NCBI RefSeq assembly: GCF_003073045.1
Contig: NC_037590.1
Location: 11,675,042 to 11,739,041, forward strand
DNA from: Pomacea canaliculata
Taxonomy: Eukaryota; Mollusca; Gastropoda; Architaenioglossa; Ampullariidae
Direction of reading: 5' to 3'
Length of the DNA stretch: 64,000 bases
Positions 24,393 through 38,000 of the stretch are shown one piece after another; the first letter of the stretch is position 1, and the number at the start of each line of letters is the position of its first letter. Position numbers and translations under genes: made by a program. The notes under the pieces are model-generated. The model saw only the letters and a list, made by a program, of their open reading frames with translations, searched no databases and was not told the DNA's origin.

Positions 24393-27300
24393 TTAAAAGT
24401 CATCAAAATCATCATCAGAGTCACCAAAATTATATTTGACTGGAGCCTTAGCACGTCCAGTAGTTGCACCACGCCGAGGAACTGCTGAAAAGTCCATGTC
24501 ACCACTCCCACCAAAATCGTCTTCACCTTCAGAATCTTTTGGCTTTTTCTGAAAAGTAAATGTATACACATATACTGTAATGATTCATGGTTCAAATCCC
24601 TACTTCGTTTCAGTCATTCAAGCACAGGTAGAATTGTATGCTAATAGCAATATTAAATCAGAGAATATTAATTCTTGGGGAAGCCATTTGAGCATGTGAT
24701 GCAAACCACAAAATTGCATCATGCATGCCATGATGCAATTTTGTGGTTTGCATTGGAATTCCAGACTCCTTTTTGTAAACAACATTTAATCTGTAGTTCA
24801 ACATGGTGGTGCGTAACTTTGGCGAACACAGTTAATCCAGGTGGCAATCTATGCTGACTACACGGTAAAGAAAAATTTTTGTGGTTGTCGGCATGGAACC
24901 CACGATAAGGTTGCTAATCACCCTAGTTACCCAGTGGCTTGGTGTTTCATTGGTCTTAACTGTAGTAGAGGGAAAATAAGTTAGTCTGCATAACGCTCCC
25001 CGCGGCATTCAGTGGAAATCTGTGTATGAGGATAGACCACCAAAGCATTAGCAGTACGTGCATAACAGACGCTACCGAAGGGTAGTGCTGAATCAACACT
25101 GTCTACCAAAGGGTAGTGCTGAACTAATGCCTTGAAGGGTAGTGCACGATCTACACATACACTACAACAGATTCAGTGCCGAGATATCAAGGAGAACTGA
25201 GTGACATGGAGACGACAGACATTCACTGCAATCCATCAGGGACTCTGGAACGGCACTCAGCAAAATCCATGCTGACAAGTCAGCATCTTGGATATAAATC
25301 TGTGATCATCTGTTTGGTGGACTTCTGTACCAACAGCATGTGTGAACACAGAATCATCTGACTATTCGTATCAACCAGTCAAATGCCAGGGGAATTATTA
25401 ACTTTCTATGGATGGTAGACATTATTTGTTTCTCATTTCATTGCTTTTTTCTTTGAACATTAAATGTGTTCAACGATGGCCTGACCTTTTTTGCGTGAAA
25501 AAGAGTAGAAGAGTGCCATGAGCGTAGTTACATGTAGATGTAAACTCATGCTCGCAAACATTCATAATTGCACTCTTCTCACAAAACGTCACATATACGC
25601 ACACATAAATGAAAGACCTATCACACAAAGCTTAGATTTTCGTTAATTTTTTTTTTTATATATAGATTTCAGTTCTCTGACTCAGCACAATGTTGCCAAA
25701 CTACTCTGAAAATCTTCTCCCCTACTTAGGGAAAAAAGCAACATATAACTGGTAAATGAAGAAGGACTGGTAATAAAGTCAATAAAAACTTACAACCAAA
25801 TCAAAGAAAGAAAAGAAAAAAACCCCACCCTCAAACAATCACTGCTTCTATTTTTAAGTACCTTTGCTGGACCCTTTTTCTTTTTGGGAAAGAAATCTGA
25901 AGAACCTTCAGAGTCGCTGTTCTTGCCTCGCTTAGCTTTGGGTTTCCTGGGCTTGCTTTCTCCAGAATCTGCAAAAAATTTACATAAGCTAAACTGCTGT
26001 GGCAGTAGTCTTGCTAATACTCCAGTGATCACAATGCCTCCAACAGTAGATCAACATATGATGGTAACTGACGACGTATTTTGTCAAACTATAATTAAAG
26101 GAATCAAAATCTGGCCATCAGACCCACCAAGCTCATTTAGAATACATCTTTGAATATAAAATATCTTTTCAAAGACATTTGTATGGTATCCTAAAGTTTT
26201 ACTCTGTAAGACTTGCTCTGGTGTGTCCTATCCAATGGAACCTTGGATTACAAGTATTTTTTCCTGGAATGTGCTTGTAATCCAAAACACTTGTATTTTG
26301 AAGCAAATTTTCCCATAAGAAATAATTGAAATGCAGACGATTCATTCCACAACCCAAATACATGTATATTTATTAATCTTTCCATGCCTCAAAACACTAT
26401 TAATGCCACTTCTTACAGTCATCAAACCATCCTCTGCTTGTCTTAAAACTTTTTTCGTTTACTGTTGACTTACATGGCAGTTTACTTACAAGGTCAGTGT
26501 ACAAGGCCTTTGGCTTCTCATTGATTAAATTCTTGGTCAAAGTATCACCTGCTTGGTGCTTCTCGTTTATCCACACGAAAAGCAACTTTTCTACATCTTC
26601 CAGAACATGTGGCCTTTTGCTTTGATGCTTTTGTGACTTCTACTGCAGCATCTAGCCCCTTTATTTTTTCAATATTGTGCAAATCGCTGACGTCATACAA
26701 TTTTGTGATACAGGACACTCGTTTGTGCTTTTCTATCCTTTCCTTCTTAACTTCCATTGCAAGACCCTCCTTACCAGTTTCATTTTAATCCTTTTTCTTG
26801 ACGGGAGCCCATTGCTTTAGAAAAGACACGTGATTACAGTACACTCTAATGATCATATGAATGTTGACTGGGGGAGCGAGGCATGCCAACAAAAATCCAG
26901 CATGAGAGAATTATCACGATCCCACAGGTTTCTCAGTCAAAAGTCTTAGTTTCGGTTTCCCCCTATTTTTTGTCGGTGTCATTTAATATTGTTGATTAGC
27001 ACAGAAGAAAAAAGTATGGATAAGAACAGTGAGAATCAAGAAGCAAATTTATCAACCAGAAACTTGTTTATATTAAAGAATGACAACAACTTTGTGTGTG
27101 AATAAAACAAATCTGTACAGGAATTCTTCTTGTTCCTAATCATCCCCCGTGGAGCATAGGACCACAACTACACCATGCCATCGGACCCGGTTATGGGCGT
27201 CCCTCTCTAGTTAGGACCATGTCATGCCAGCTGCCTCCTGTACAGGAATGCTTCACTCTAATCCTGATGAGGGCGTCACCTTCACTTTCTGTATTCTTGT

Positions 27301-30300
27301 TAAAAACTGACTGTTTTACTATTTTTGTGGGATGTTTGAGCACTTTTTCTACAGTGGTTTTCTTGTGGTCTCCTTAAAGTTCATAGTTGTGGCACAAGAA
27401 ATCAAGAATAGAAATGAATAGTCAAAATTTACATTTATGGAGGCCAGCTGCACAACATTCTAAAACTTCCCACTGTTCTAAATAAGCACATTTAAAAATG
27501 TTTTAAAAAATTGCTTTGAAGTAGTTAAGCTATTTTGCATGATCATTTCAGGACTTTTAAAGCGAATTTCTCTTCTAAATTTAAAATCATTTGGAGCTGA
27601 TGTATCAGTTTTAATTGAAGTTATTTCTGTCATCACAACCAGTTTTGAGGAAGAAGTAGTGGTAGAGGTTTTAACGAGCAAAAAATCCTATGATGAAATT
27701 TAGAAAAAATTCTTTCAGCAACTTTGATTTTAATTGATATCAAAATTAGTAAAGAGATTGTAATAACTACTGATGAAAGTACAGTGCTCAAGTCTTTCAT
27801 TATTTAAAAAATAAATTGTATTTGAATATGCATCGAATGCTTCTTGACCAATAAGCATGTATTAAATTTTGCAACCTGTTTAAATCTAATGTACTTTGTG
27901 CACATTATGATGGTATTTTTGTGTGAGAATTTCTACCATACAGAGGGAGGTCAAGTCATCTCATGCTGATAAGAGCAAAAGTAGGGTTTACAGTTTCTGT
28001 TATTTAAAATGATATAGAAAAATTCTAAAATTGTGTTTAGAAGCATTCTGTTAAAAGCTGTGTTAACAGATTTAAGGCTTAAACATGTTTAAAATTCGTG
28101 TTGTGCGACAGGCTCCTGAAGTAATAACATGCAAACTAAATATATAATCAAGTCTATTACAAGAATTTTTCGTTCACACTTCTTCTGTAACCTAAAAATC
28201 AACTTACTTGTTTCACGTGCATAAAATTTTAACCCAATTTTTTCGTGAACCATCTCTATCAGCACTTCTTCAGGTAAATCAACTAAGATTTAGCCATGTC
28301 TCAGCTTCCTAGCTTTCGAATTGATCTAGTCTTAAAAATATGTAACTAAAACAGCTTTTATAAAACTTATAAAAATAGATGTGGAAAATAAGAAAACTAC
28401 CTTTTTTCTGTCGTTTAGCTGCTGGTTTGGGTGCTGTGGGTTTCTTAGCTGCTAGCTTAGAGTCTGGTTTAGGCACAAACAGGTCATCTGCATCATCTTC
28501 TGGTAGCAAAAATAAAATGAATTAGTACACCAAATAAGCTAAAGCACAAATGTTTAAACCTTTACACAATACTTTCTCCAACTTAAGTTCCTGCAATGAT
28601 TAACTGATAGGTTATTCAATGAGTTGAAATGGCTACGAATCTTGAAAATTTGTTGCTGATTACCTTTTGGCAGAGTCTTTGTGTCAAGTGAGAAGCCATC
28701 ATCACTGTCTGTGAAGTCCATAGTCATGACTGGCTTGGATGAGGCTGGTGCTTGAGAAGGAGCAACATGAGATGGAGGCAGGTCTTTTGAAGTTGTCTCT
28801 TGTGTTAGAGCTGCCTTCGGTGCTAACTTAGCAACAGCCCTATGCATCAAAATGAAAATCCATGGGTAAAGTTTAAATATGTAACAGCACAGCTAAGCAT
28901 GCACACAAGAAATGATCTCACTTTTTCACGAAATGCTTAGACTCCAGAGTGGGGTTGCGCCAGCACTTTTATCAAGGCTCATGTTTATGGCCTTCAGCAG
29001 TTTACACTTTTTTTTTCAATCATTTCAGGCAACTCTGCCCATTAAGGTACAGGTCTAAAAGTAATTTTACTCAAAGGCTTCAAATTAAAGAAAATAGTTT
29101 GAATTAGCTGGGCTGCCAAACTCATCAGTTTCTATACTGGCCAGATGGTTTGGATCTTTAAAAGGTATTTTGGGGTGGGTGGTTCAGTGGCTAAAGCACC
29201 TGACACCATGAGAGTGAGAATTGGCCATCATGAGTCTGTATCATCTATCTGATATCCCTTTCTCTGGATGCGACACTGTTTAATGTTATTAGTATCAGTA
29301 TTAGCATTTTGCCTTACTTTGTTATAGGTGCTTTGCTCATGGGCTTGAACATATTATCATCATCATCATCATCATCAGAAATACTAGCAATGGAAGAGTC
29401 TTTGTCACTGTCAGATAACACGTCGACTTTTCTCTTAGGCATGGGTTTGATTGGACTACTATCTACATCAGACGATACAGGTGGAGGTTCAGCACTGGAA
29501 TCTGCTTGTGGGGGAAGTGGCTGCAAATCATTATCACTGCCACTCGATACATGGTCTTCATTTTCTACGTCGTCATCAAATGTATACTTTGCTTTACCCG
29601 CTGCTGCAACAACAACAAAAAATCATTACAGGGCTATGAAATGCAGGTTTAAGTATTTTAACTGAGTGTTCTAAAGGTCTGAGAAGTGTGAGTAAGTATT
29701 CTAATATTTATTTCCATGTCAATTTTTTTCATCGACATGGCTACTCTAATTTCAGTGTCTACTGGCAACATAAAAATGATAAAACTGCCACTAATAAGCT
29801 TGTAACCGTTCTAAAGATAAATGGAAGATTGTAGACTCAAGTATCACATCTGATCAGTTCTGCGGACACCCATTTCACATTCATGATTATGGCTCTGTGG
29901 ATTCTGATTTTGTTGTTTCGTCAATGCTTACCAAGAAATGCCCCTCCTTTAAGTTTCCATAAGCATGAAGGGTGGCAACTCCTTGAGCTGTGTTTGTTGT
30001 ATCTTCCAAAGTGTGGATAAACATATTATCTGCATTTTATACAGGTTTTAAACTAAGAAAAAAACAAAGACTTTGCTTAGTCAAGTATCTCCACTCACCT
30101 GCAGCTCTGCGAGGTCCACGATCTCGAGCTGGAGCAACAAAGCTATCTCCCATATCTGAATCAGAGATATCACTAATTTCACCAGCAGAACCATCTGAAT
30201 CAGACCATGGCTTGCGCTTCTTCCCTGGTTTCTTTGCCTTGCCTGGAGATCCAGTGCCTGTATGAACCAAACACTAGACTAGAATATGTAAAGCCTTCTA

Positions 30301-32074
30301 AACTTGAAAAGTGAAATCGCTAGTGTACTAAATCCTCTATTATTTGGATAACAGATGTAGAAATGTCAATACCATAGTCTCATAGAAGGGGTCTTATCAA
30401 CGACATCCATAGTCTCTAAATTTAAACAAGAATCTAAATCAGAGACTAAGCTTCTTGCTCGCTTTTTTGATTTAAAAAAAAATGTTTTGTCTTATCCTCT
30501 GACCTAAAAATGCATGTGGAGTAATAAGGAATTCCTGAAATTCCTGCTATGCTGGTTGATTAAATAACCTATTATTGGCTCATCAGATTGGAAGTTAGTT
30601 TACTTGTCAATGAAACTTAACCAACTGGTTCCCTACCCAAGTTAGGGCAATTGTAAACATGGATAAAGTGCATACACCCACAAATATGAACCCACATGTT
30701 GACCTTTTTATGTGCATGGTGATGTTTGAACTTATGTATCAGGAGAATGAAGGAACTATTCACCCAGACTTTGGAAAACAGTATCTTGTCCTGAGCTTTA
30801 CCCAGTTGTTAGAGAAAAATTAACCCAAACGAACTCACCTCGACCTCGACCTCGAGCTCGACCAGCTCCAAGTCCAGCTCCAGCTCCAGCTCCAGGTCCA
30901 GGACCAGGACCAGGACCAGCACCTGCGCCTGTGCCTGCAGGTTTTCGCTGCTGTTTAGGCTTTGGTTTTGCAGCATTGAGATTCAAACGCTGGGCTAATG
31001 ACAGTGGTTCACCATCTTCTTCCTTGGCAGGTCCATCATCATCAATACCTTCTGCTCCATCAAACTCCTGCTTCAGTTCTTTTTTAACCTGTGAAAGAGG
31101 ACTATTTATATAAACAGTTTTTACTTTATATAAGACCCCAAGGGGAGGAATTGTTATGCATATTGAACAGGCCCCCAAGTCACAGTTAGTAAAAAAAAGG
31201 AACTCCTCAATGCACTGATCTATAACCAACGTGATGTTAATCCATAAAAAACTGCATGACAGTTATGGTGATCTGTACAAACTAAGTGTACAATATTAAG
31301 AACAGCTACACATAAAGAATCATTTTGAAAAAGTAATTTATTTGAAAAAAGTATACTAAACAACCAATCCATCGATGCATAAAAAAGTGAATAAGTAAAT
31401 TTAAAACAAAATTAAAGAAAACTAAAAGAAAAGAAATTCCTTACCCTAGCTTTGAATTTCCTTGCAGCATCTTTCTCTGCTTTAACCTTCATAGCACTAT
31501 CAATGCGCGGTACAATACGTCGACCAATAGGAGAAGGCTGGGTGTCCACTAGCGCCTTTTTAGGTTTGAGTTTGCCAACCTTCCCAAGTTTACCTGGCTT
31601 AACAGCTTCCCCTGCTGCCTCCTCTCTCTCCTGCTGCTCTACTTCCTAAATGTTAATCCATAAAAATCTACAGTTTGCTACAATGTACCAGGACAAATTC
31701 AATATAAAGAAAAGTTTCAAAGACAGAAACTATGATTGTGACATTTTCAGTGTCAGCAAATTTTCCTTTCCATATGATTGTCTGAAACTTCCAAGATAAA
31801 TGGCAAGAGGAATTAAAATAGACTGAGACACTATTCTAAGGTTCCATTTTATCTACAAAACATAAGCAACAAGAGCAGGGGTGGTCTAAGTTTTGTGGGC
31901 CAGTCTAAAATTCTCAGCTATGTGGCGGGCTGCTAAAATAGCCAAAAACCCACGCCAAACCTAGTGATAATGGAATGGACAACAACTCACATCCAAAAGC
32001 AAAAGAAACTGCTCAAGATCATCAGTCCACAGATCACTGGGCGTCTTTTTCTGTAACTCTACCAGCTCACATCT
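24393..32074 (-). CDS. TOP2: TOP2 exons 23-31: C-terminal regulatory domain
   Basis: Exons: 31991-32074, 31445-31645, 30839-31088, 30099-30257, 29318-29603, 28664-28839, 28401-28499, 25862-25968, 24393-24548 (residues 1189-1693). The first two keep conserved sequence ([29 protein letters not shown]). The rest is a low-complexity charged tail: lysine/proline patches suitable as nuclear localisation signals ([36 protein letters not shown]), many serines in acidic context (likely CK2-type phosphosites), a Gly-Ala/Gly-Pro/Arg-Gly tract in exon 25, and a final DDDFDDF like the vertebrate acidic end. Phases agree at every junction. Confidence 0.9.
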
Positions 32075-35000
32075 CTGAAAAATAAATAAAATATCAACAT
32101 CTCAAAAGAAATTTAAGCCAAGACTCAAATGCTCATTATTCTTGCTATCAACATTGACGTTTAGAACACAAAAAAATCTTATCTTTAGTCACTAAAGCAT
32201 GCTGATAAAAAGCCTCTTTTTACATGGAAAGAACAAGGCCAATGAGGGCAGTTCATTATTCAGCATGTGCAGTACACACTCATTAGTGGTTAAAGTGGAA
32301 GCAGAGGTCAATCTGTTGGGATCAGTTGATGTTACTGAAAAATATGAATGTAAAGAGTTGGTTTTGAGGGGGAAAAGATTACTGTTGTGTTACATTTTTT
32401 TTTTTTTTAAAGGCAGCAGTCGGTATTATGTGCTTTACCAGATAGATGCCTATGAACTCGAAAGATGAAAATTGTGGCTGCAAGTGATACAAAGAGAACT
32501 TTGTGCTGACAGAAAACTCAACATATTTTGTATCTGGATTTTTAGATAAATGACCCACATTTAAGCAGGTAGTTCCTAACATGACATTATGGTATGAAAG
32601 TCAATGAAAACATACAAGCATCAACACCAGCTTAACAACAGCTTATAGTGTAAGCTAAAAAATCTTACAAAAATAGCATAAAAGATGCTTTGCAGGCAAT
32701 GATTCCAAACTAACAGTTGGCTGAGAGAGACTTTTAAGTGGGAAAATAAGCACTGGTGGAAGTTGTACATTAATAAAATAGCCACAAATCTGTAATACAA
32801 TAAAAACTTTTAGTACAGCAATGGACACTTGCAGAAACAGAGAAATGTGAAGAGTGATAATTTGTCTACAGCAATTAAGTTTCAGTGATGTGATTGCCAA
32901 ATCATTAAAAATATATAAGGCAACGAATAAGAATATTTTAATAACAATTTTTTTCAACCAGCCCCCTACTTACCCACCCATCCACAAAAGACGGAAAAAA
33001 TTTTCCTAGTTTTAAGAGCGATGTATATCATTGCAGGATTATTTAAGTACATAAAGAAATATTGAGCAAATACATAGAAATGTCAGCTAATTATTGTTCT
33101 TTTAAACTAGTTACTCATTTAAAGCCCTTACAATTATTAAATTAATCTTATTACTGTGCTGATTAATGTGTAGTTCATATGTAAGTTGCTGTACATTTAC
33201 AGTTCAAACCACAGCTTTACTCCTTCTGTCCAGTTCTGGTCAATCAGGAAGAAAGGTGTTAATGATAGCAGCCTTCAAATCTTTCCACTAGCACATCTCA
33301 GAGTGGAAGGTCAGACACATAAAGACCATGCCGGACTCTTTCATACGCTAATCATAGCTAAGTCATGCTTCACTTTCATTTGATTGCATTTGCTACACAC
33401 TATCTAAAATTATTACTTTGGTAGGATAAGGCAACTGTGAAAGCAGTTTTGTCAAGATTCTTTGATTCAAATCCCTCTTTATCCATGTCAACGAAGCCAA
33501 ATTCGTGTAGCTTATAAGGAATGGTATAAGCTAAGCTACACATATATTCTCAACTCCTTTTTCCATTTTGTGTACAACACTAAGAAAACTGCTAAATGCT
33601 GATTAGATGTTGCCATAGGACACTGATCTAAATGAAAGACCCTCATTGTATGAGTCAAAAATCTTCATGCATTTATACTTGCTTACAAGTAGAAAAAAAA
33701 AAAATACCATAAACATCAAACATTTGGATAAAAAGGTAGTTATTACATATCTCCACAAGAATGACACAAAGGATAAATAAATCAGAAAAAAGAAAGAACC
33801 TTGGCATCGCGTTGTTTAAGCAACTCATCTTTGCGCTCCTTTGTCAGGCTCCAAAGTGGCAAGTTAAGAATGTAATTAAAATCAGGACCACTGCTGTCCC
33901 CTGATGCTGTACTGGCATTATCATCTTCATCATCTCCTTCTGCCAAATCCTGTAAAATAAAGTATGCCAATATCCACTAGATACAGAAAAAATATATGAA
34001 TGATCTGAGATGAAAAGACTATCTACTGTGTATATATGACGAAAAAGGAAAGCTAGTTCAGACCATGTGAAAGAAACATGAAGTGGAGAAAGGGGACAAA
34101 TGGAAAAAAAGGAATAAAATAGTAAACTGTCAGTATCGCTGAGGATATTTTAATATGCAACAGTAAAAAGTTACAAAAGTGATCTTTACCTTTGGTGCTT
34201 TAATTGATAAAATGTATATTTTAAAGTTGAAATTTTTTACTTTAATATATATTTCCTGTATATTTCTTATTGATTACATTTGTTAGTGGCTGACTGTGTT
34301 CTGTGCAGCATAACATGTTACTGTTAGCTTCTACATATATATATTTTATTATCTTATTTTATTATTGGTTGGTCAACATAGACAGTGCAGTCTGTTTTGG
34401 CTGTGATACAAATGCTCAAATACAACTTCAAAGTATGATACCTTTTCATGCATCCACTTGTTATTGATACTGTCAGTTCTCATTATAGTAGTTCATTTGA
34501 TAATTTGACAGATTTGACAGAGATCATTGCTAATGAACAGTTCTGCAGTAATGGCGGATTATACTCTTCTGTAAGTGTTAACAGATTAGTGTCCAAATCA
34601 TTTTTAATTTTTCCTGTTACAATCATTAAACCAAGTTTTACTGATGCTCCAGGCTGACAAATTTCATTCATTTTATTTTTCTAATTGAAATTTGAAGCTG
34701 TACAAGTAGGGTGATGCATTTGAGACCAAAAGAGCATTCCACTGTCTCTTTTAAAAAAAGAAAACAACAAGGAAACTGACAAATAATGACCACGGGTGTT
34801 AGTAGGTTAATGATCAAACATACTTTTTCTTTGTTCTGAGTTTCTTTCCAAGCTTTGACAGGGTCAGAATCATAACCACGTCGCACCAGCATTTGAATAA
34901 TCTCCCTCTTTGGCTTGTTCTCTGTTAAGAAGGGAATATATTTAGAAGACAACCTCCAAACTGTTTACATGATCACAGGCATGTCCACAATATGCAAATG

Positions 35001-38000
35001 CTAAGTGAGGGCAAAAACAAATGAAGCATGTTGCATTAAGCTAAAAGGGCTACTCCAACGCGTTAAGATTTATGTTTTGAGTATTTTGAAAGGGCTTTTT
35101 TAAAACCATTAACTAATAAAGCATTACACCACAAGCATAAAAATATCACTGATGTGGGTTGTGGGGAGGAGGCGGATTTCAATGATTGCAAAGACAACCT
35201 TGCACAAATGCCTGAACAACCAAGGTTCATAACTGAGCTATTTTTGATACCAACATAATTAAAAAAAATGATTTTATTAATCAAAACCAATACTATTGAT
35301 CAAAAGCAGATGAGGCATACATTAACATCGTAGAATCAAAAGTTGATATTATTTAACTTTCATTGATAGCATCAGTCCACTGCTATTTTCTTGTGCAGCT
35401 AGTTTTTCAGCTTTGATTGATGATTGTAGTGGCTCAAGTATTAGTCAACTCTTCCATATGTAATTTGCAGCATTACTCCGTTCGATGTCCAAAGTTAATA
35501 ACTCACCAATGACAATAGTGCCTTCTATTTTTTCCAAGATGAATCGTGCAATGTTGTCTAGTTTAAGCGTCTCAGCACTCAGCATGCCCTCAAGGTAGTG
35601 TTTTCGACGATGATAGTAGTCCAGCCGTACATCAAAAAACTCACGCAGAATCTCTTCGACCCGGTGAAAGTGTCTGATGCATCCTTTATGGTCAAACAAC
35701 ACCTGAATAACAAATCCAGAAATAAATCCCTTCACCTCTGGCCTTCTTGTAAATATCGAATGAAAATGTTTGAAAGATGCTGACATTCACTCTTGTTATT
35801 TTTAATTTGCCTGTCTACCCTAAGCACATTCAGAAAAAAATGTTGATGGATATTTTTAGTTCCATTTTAAAAAATTTATACATACATCCACACGACTGAC
35901 AATTTAGAAACAACATATTATAAAATATAAAATGCTATCATGCAATATTTTTCTAATAAATTTATATTAAATAACAAAAGTAAACAGAAATAAAGTGCAC
36001 TATTTAAAAATAAAGTAAATAAAAAATTCTTATACTATCAAGAGAATTTATTTACCAAGTGACTTCGTGTGTGGAACATATCATAATGATGGCTGCCACT
36101 TACTCGCCAAATACCAATGTTACACCAATAAGTCACCATCAACAACCAACAAGTACATGATAATTGAATATACTCTAGGTTTTTCAAGGCAAACTCGCTA
36201 AACCTTTTGTAAGAAGACCGATGTAAGACAGGGTTGCATATTATCACCAACAATCTTCCTGATGGCCATAGACTGGATTATGCGCAAGACAACCAAAGAC
36301 AACAACACCGGTATCCAGTGAACCATCACCAAACAGCTAGAGGACCTGGACTTTGCAGATTACATGAGTCTCCTATCTTATCGGCAACAACATGCATAAA
36401 CAAAACTGAGTAAGCTAGTAGAGGAAGCAGAGAAGACTGGCTCAAAAGTCAACAGAAGAAGACCGAAGTGATGAGAATCATCAAAAGCAGTAACTCCCCA
36501 ATCCAACTTCAAGGAGAGAACATTCTGGAAACAGACCACTTCACGTATCTGGGGAGCATTGTCAACAAGGATGGTGGAGTAGATGATGACATCAAAAGCT
36601 GCATCAACAGGGCCAGGCATGTTTTTAACAGCCTACGACCCATCTGGAATTCCCGAGCATTATCCTTCTGCAGTAAGACCCACATCTTCAACACCAATGT
36701 GAAGGCAGTCCTACTGTATTGTTCTGAAACCTGGAGAGTGACAAACACAATCAATAACAAGCTCCAGACCTTTACCAACTGATGCCTACGCCATATTCTG
36801 GCAATAAGATAGCCTGAAAAGATCTCCAACCAGGTCCGCTGGCAAGCTGTTGGTGTGGCCCTATGCTCCTCAAGGAGTAACAAGGACTAAACTAACTAGG
36901 TTTTTCAAAGCCCAATCTAGTCACTGGGCGGCCCGGTGGCGCAACGGTTAGCGCTGTTAGCGCCTGTCACCAATACAGTGAAGGTTGGCTGCCCTGAGTT
37001 CATTTCTCGTCTCGGGCACGCTGTTCTTTCTCTGCACGTGGCATCTGTTTACAGGGCTGGCTGCTCTCCGCCAAGGACGGTCCCAAGCCCGGCTGAAAAA
37101 GGAGGAGGGTTGGGCGTGGGGCCAGCACCCCCACCTCGTAAAAACAAATCCTTGCTACTAAAACATCGACAACAGTAAACTGTCGTCGATGGCCTATGCA
37201 CCTGGAGGTGCGAAGGGCAAAATAAAATAATAATAATCTAGTCACTACTACATTATTTGCGATCAAAGGCAGGCAGAAATCTACAGCAGTCTCTTAATGT
37301 TTTTATGTCCTTGGAGAATCAGAGGGAGTAGGCAAAAGAAAGTATACATACCATGGAGGCTGTAGATAAAGAAGTCTGCAGCTTGAAAACCTTGTGTAGA
37401 CCACTTTCTTCAGCTTGTGCCAGCTTCTCTGGAGCCATTTTTACCACAAACTTAACTGTGGTGTCTGTGTGGTACTCCTTGTAGTCTCTGAAAAATATAA
37501 TTCTTTGTTATGTACTTTCTGTTTTAAAGTTTCCAATTTTTCAAGAAAATGGTACAAATATCAAAGAAAATCTGGACTGGAAAAAAAAAAAGGATCTAAG
37601 ATAAGAACTCACGATATGATGGAGGGTGTTTTCTCTGTGCCATGTAGCATGGGTTCCAAAACCTCCTCTTTGTAGTTCTGAGTCCAGCACCGAATAGGCA
37701 GCTCTGTAATCTCTACTGTCCTGTCATCCAAGATGGACACCTCTCCATTCATAACATAGCGATTGTCACCTAGTTCCTGAATTGAACCTCGGAAATTCTT
37801 GAAAGCTGGCACCTGGTAGATGCAAAAGATTAGTATAAAATATAAAATATGTGATAAACAAAGTAAACAGAAGACTTTTATTCACTTTTTCAAAAAAAAA
37901 GTCACACGTTTAAGTTTGGAATTCTACAGCCTCTCCCACCACTCTACCACCGTTAAAAACAAAAAAAAAAACAAAAAACAAAACCATGGTCTATTGTAGA

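Noticed and set aside
24890..24945. Possible tRNA-like block in TOP2 intron 30
   Set aside because: Neither internal promoter box is convincing.
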